NCBI GenBank assembly: GCA_946409645.1
Contig: CAMJXE010000009.1
Span: 1 to 62,218 of the forward strand
Source: an uncultured Bacteroidales bacterium
GTDB lineage: Bacteria; Bacteroidota; Bacteroidia; Bacteroidales; WCHB1-69
DNA: 62,218 nt
Reading direction: 5' to 3'
Below, in pieces: positions 60,833-62,218 of the stretch (position 1 is the stretch's first letter; each line of letters starts with the position of its first letter). A program made the position numbers and the translations under genes. The notes beneath the pieces were generated by a model. The model ran no database searches. It saw nothing but the letters and a program-made list of their open reading frames with translations, and had not been told where the DNA came from.

Positions 60833-62218
60833 TTAAAATCTGTACATCCCCTGCACCTTCACCTCCGTTTTGTGCGGCTTGTCAATTTGTGTCAGTCCGC
60901 TACTGATGGTCTCCCGGTCCAGATAATGTGTTCGCGACACACGCAGCCAGATGCTGAGATTCTGTATCTTGTAGCGTAACATTAAGTAAGCCCGCATTCC
61001 TTGGTAATAATAGGAACCAACCGTGAATGCGTAATATACATCGTTCTCGTAAGCGTACAACCGCTCATCGTAAGTGTCGCTGTCGAAATAGGCAACTCGC
61101 ATATACAGACTAAGTTGTGGCTTACGGAAGTTGAGGACCACATCCTGATACATCAGAATGCCTTTGTTCCATTTCGTGCCATCAGATTGGTTGAATATCG
61201 CGCTGACCTCCGTTTTCAATTTCAACAACGGGGATGGTTCATTGCTCCATTGTAATCGTATCCGATGACGGTTTAATCCCGTCAATCGACGCAAATAGTC
61301 CTCTCCGCTTTCGTTCTTGGGCTTCGACCGCCATTGGTAACGCATTGTCAGAGTGCTGTTTCGTGATATCCGGAAGGTCACGGCTGCACCGCCATCTACA
61401 CCCTGAATCGGTGCGTCAGTCAGGTAGCTCAGCCACAATAGTCGATAGTAGTCGAAGAAAACGTCCGCTTCGATTTTGCGCGACAACACGAGATGTCCTG
61501 CCAAGTAAGTCCCGAATTCCCCGCAATCCCCAGAAGTCACGCGGAAGGCTCTTCCCATCGGGGCTTCATAGCCCGTGGTATAGTACCTCACCAACGTTGC
61601 GAACCGGAACACGGGATTCACAGAGAAGACCACCGTGTGCAACATTGAGACTTTTCCACTCTCGTTAACCGCCATCTCCCCAAAGAACAGTTGTCTGCGC
61701 CAAACGGCGTGGTAGGAGAATCCGGCATTCATGCGGCTCGGGTGGAACAGCGCATGCCACTTCTCGCGTGCGATGGCCGTGTCCGCATAATTACTAAAAA
61801 AAACGGCGTGCAGTCCAACGCTGAAATACGCTCTCCGATAGGACACAGCACCGCCGAACGCGTTGGACGTGGACTCGGTGACATCTCCAGCAAAAAGGCT
61901 TCCTGACCAGTTAATATTTCCCAACGTGACCGCCCCACCACGGAACAGCTTGCTCTCGTTGGTGGTGGCCACAGGGCGCACTCCCTCCGCAAACCGCCTG
62001 ATGGTGGAGATCTCGCCCCCTTTCCCCGACATCATCGAGGAACCTAACACCAGTCCTTGTCCAAAGTTCAGCCGATAATCGCCTAATAGCGCACATTTCA
62101 GCCACTTGAGCTTCTTCACATATACGGAACCAGAGTAATGGTCGAAACCGTATTTCTGCTTGCCTCGGAAGAATTGCTCGCCCGCATCTTTCTCTCCGGC
62201 AATGCGGAATCCGAAATG
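60833..62218 (-). CDS. Beta-barrel-like protein, C-terminal part (runs off window)
   Basis: The frame is open from the stop at 60833 to the window edge, giving 461 residues, so the GTG at 62119 is not the start. The visible part has repeated amphipathic strands (GDYRLNFGQGLVLGSSMMSG, YYQGMRAYLMLRYKIQNLSI), aromatic end residues and a terminal KVQGMYRF, which point to an outer-membrane beta-barrel. The region resembles the C-terminal part of long Bacteroidota proteins that begin with helix-hairpin-helix repeats (GFDHYSGSVYVKKLKWLK at the truncated end fits that family). The N-terminus is needed to confirm. No signal peptide can be seen here. Confidence 0.7.
   Translation of the reverse strand, partial: HFGFRIAGEKDAGEQFFRGKQKYGFDHYSGSVYVKKLKWLKCALLGDYRLNFGQGLVLGSSMMSGKGGEISTIRRFAEGVRPVATTNESKLFRGGAVTLGNINWSGSLFAGDVTESTSNAFGGAVSYRRAYFSVGLHAVFFSNYADTAIAREKWHALFHPSRMNAGFSYHAVWRRQLFFGEMAVNESGKVSMLHTVVFSVNPVFRFATLVRYYTTGYEAPMGRAFRVTSGDCGEFGTYLAGHLVLSRKIEADVFFDYYRLLWLSYLTDAPIQGVDGGAAVTFRISRNSTLTMRYQWRSKPKNESGEDYLRRLTGLNRHRIRLQWSNEPSPLLKLKTEVSAIFNQSDGTKWNKGILMYQDVVLNFRKPQLSLYMRVAYFDSDTYDERLYAYENDVYYAFTVGSYYYQGMRAYLMLRYKIQNLSIWLRVSRTHYLDRETISSGLTQIDKPHKTEVKVQGMYRF

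Noticed and set aside
62119-62119. GTG at 62119 as the start of the last gene
   Set aside because: The frame stays open to the window edge with residues that fit the protein, and no signal peptide or ribosome-binding site is seen at the GTG.

Overview
The window is a chromosomal segment of a member of the Bacteroidota, most likely the Bacteroidales. The support is Bacteroidota-type -7 boxes (TAnnTTTG) in front of many genes, a gliding-associated C-terminal sorting domain of the type IX secretion system, lipoproteins with a Cys lipobox, a MraY with the large insertion usual in Bacteroidota, and an mraZ-rsmH-ftsL-pbp-murE-mraY order. Genus cannot be read from the sequence. I saw no tRNA, rRNA or CRISPR array.

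Region 1 (1-22.9 kb) starts with the end of an insertion sequence and then holds a biosynthetic locus read entirely on the minus strand. In transcription order it contains a membrane SpoIIE-type phosphatase with a C-terminal HATPase domain, a 2465-residue NRPS, a MATE exporter, a STAS protein, an outer-membrane porin-like protein, a 2427-residue NRPS, a flavin reductase-rubredoxin fusion and a CrtI-like FAD oxidoreductase. Each NRPS reads C-A-T-C-A-T-R, so each can build a dipeptide and release it reductively as an aldehyde or alcohol. The phosphatase and STAS pair looks like a partner-switch regulator built into the locus.

Region 2 (23-35 kb) has a DUF1295 membrane enzyme, an ABC-F ATPase and the front half of the division and cell-wall cluster on the minus strand. 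In the murD position there is only a 185-residue stand-alone copy of the MurD C-terminal domain, and the cluster stops after ftsW. The region upstream of mraZ carries TGGAA direct repeats at exact 10-bp spacing that resemble MraZ boxes.

Region 3 (35-39 kb) has a prolyl oligopeptidase lipoprotein, a roughly 100-bp MITE, a BaiN-like flavoprotein and guanylate kinase.

Region 4 (39.3-45.1 kb) is a GC-rich plus-strand island: hypB, a 939-residue Fe-S/GltD-like flavoprotein, hypA, a small membrane protein and a DUF5692 membrane protein. The genes are separated by one family of hairpin repeats, and there is no hydrogenase gene.

Region 5 (45-56.9 kb) has a GH20 hexosaminidase, a secreted T9SS cargo protein, an rnfDGEA operon without rnfB or rnfC, a membrane-anchored unknown, a U32 peptidase and a small P-loop kinase-like protein.

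Region 6 (57-62 kb) is a decayed DpnII-like restriction-modification locus. It has a truncated Dam gene, a winged-helix nuclease candidate, a structured leader with mutually exclusive hairpins, and an intact beta-class DNA methylase. It is followed by a lipoprotein, a frameshifted small ORF and the 3' part of a beta-barrel-like protein that runs off the window.
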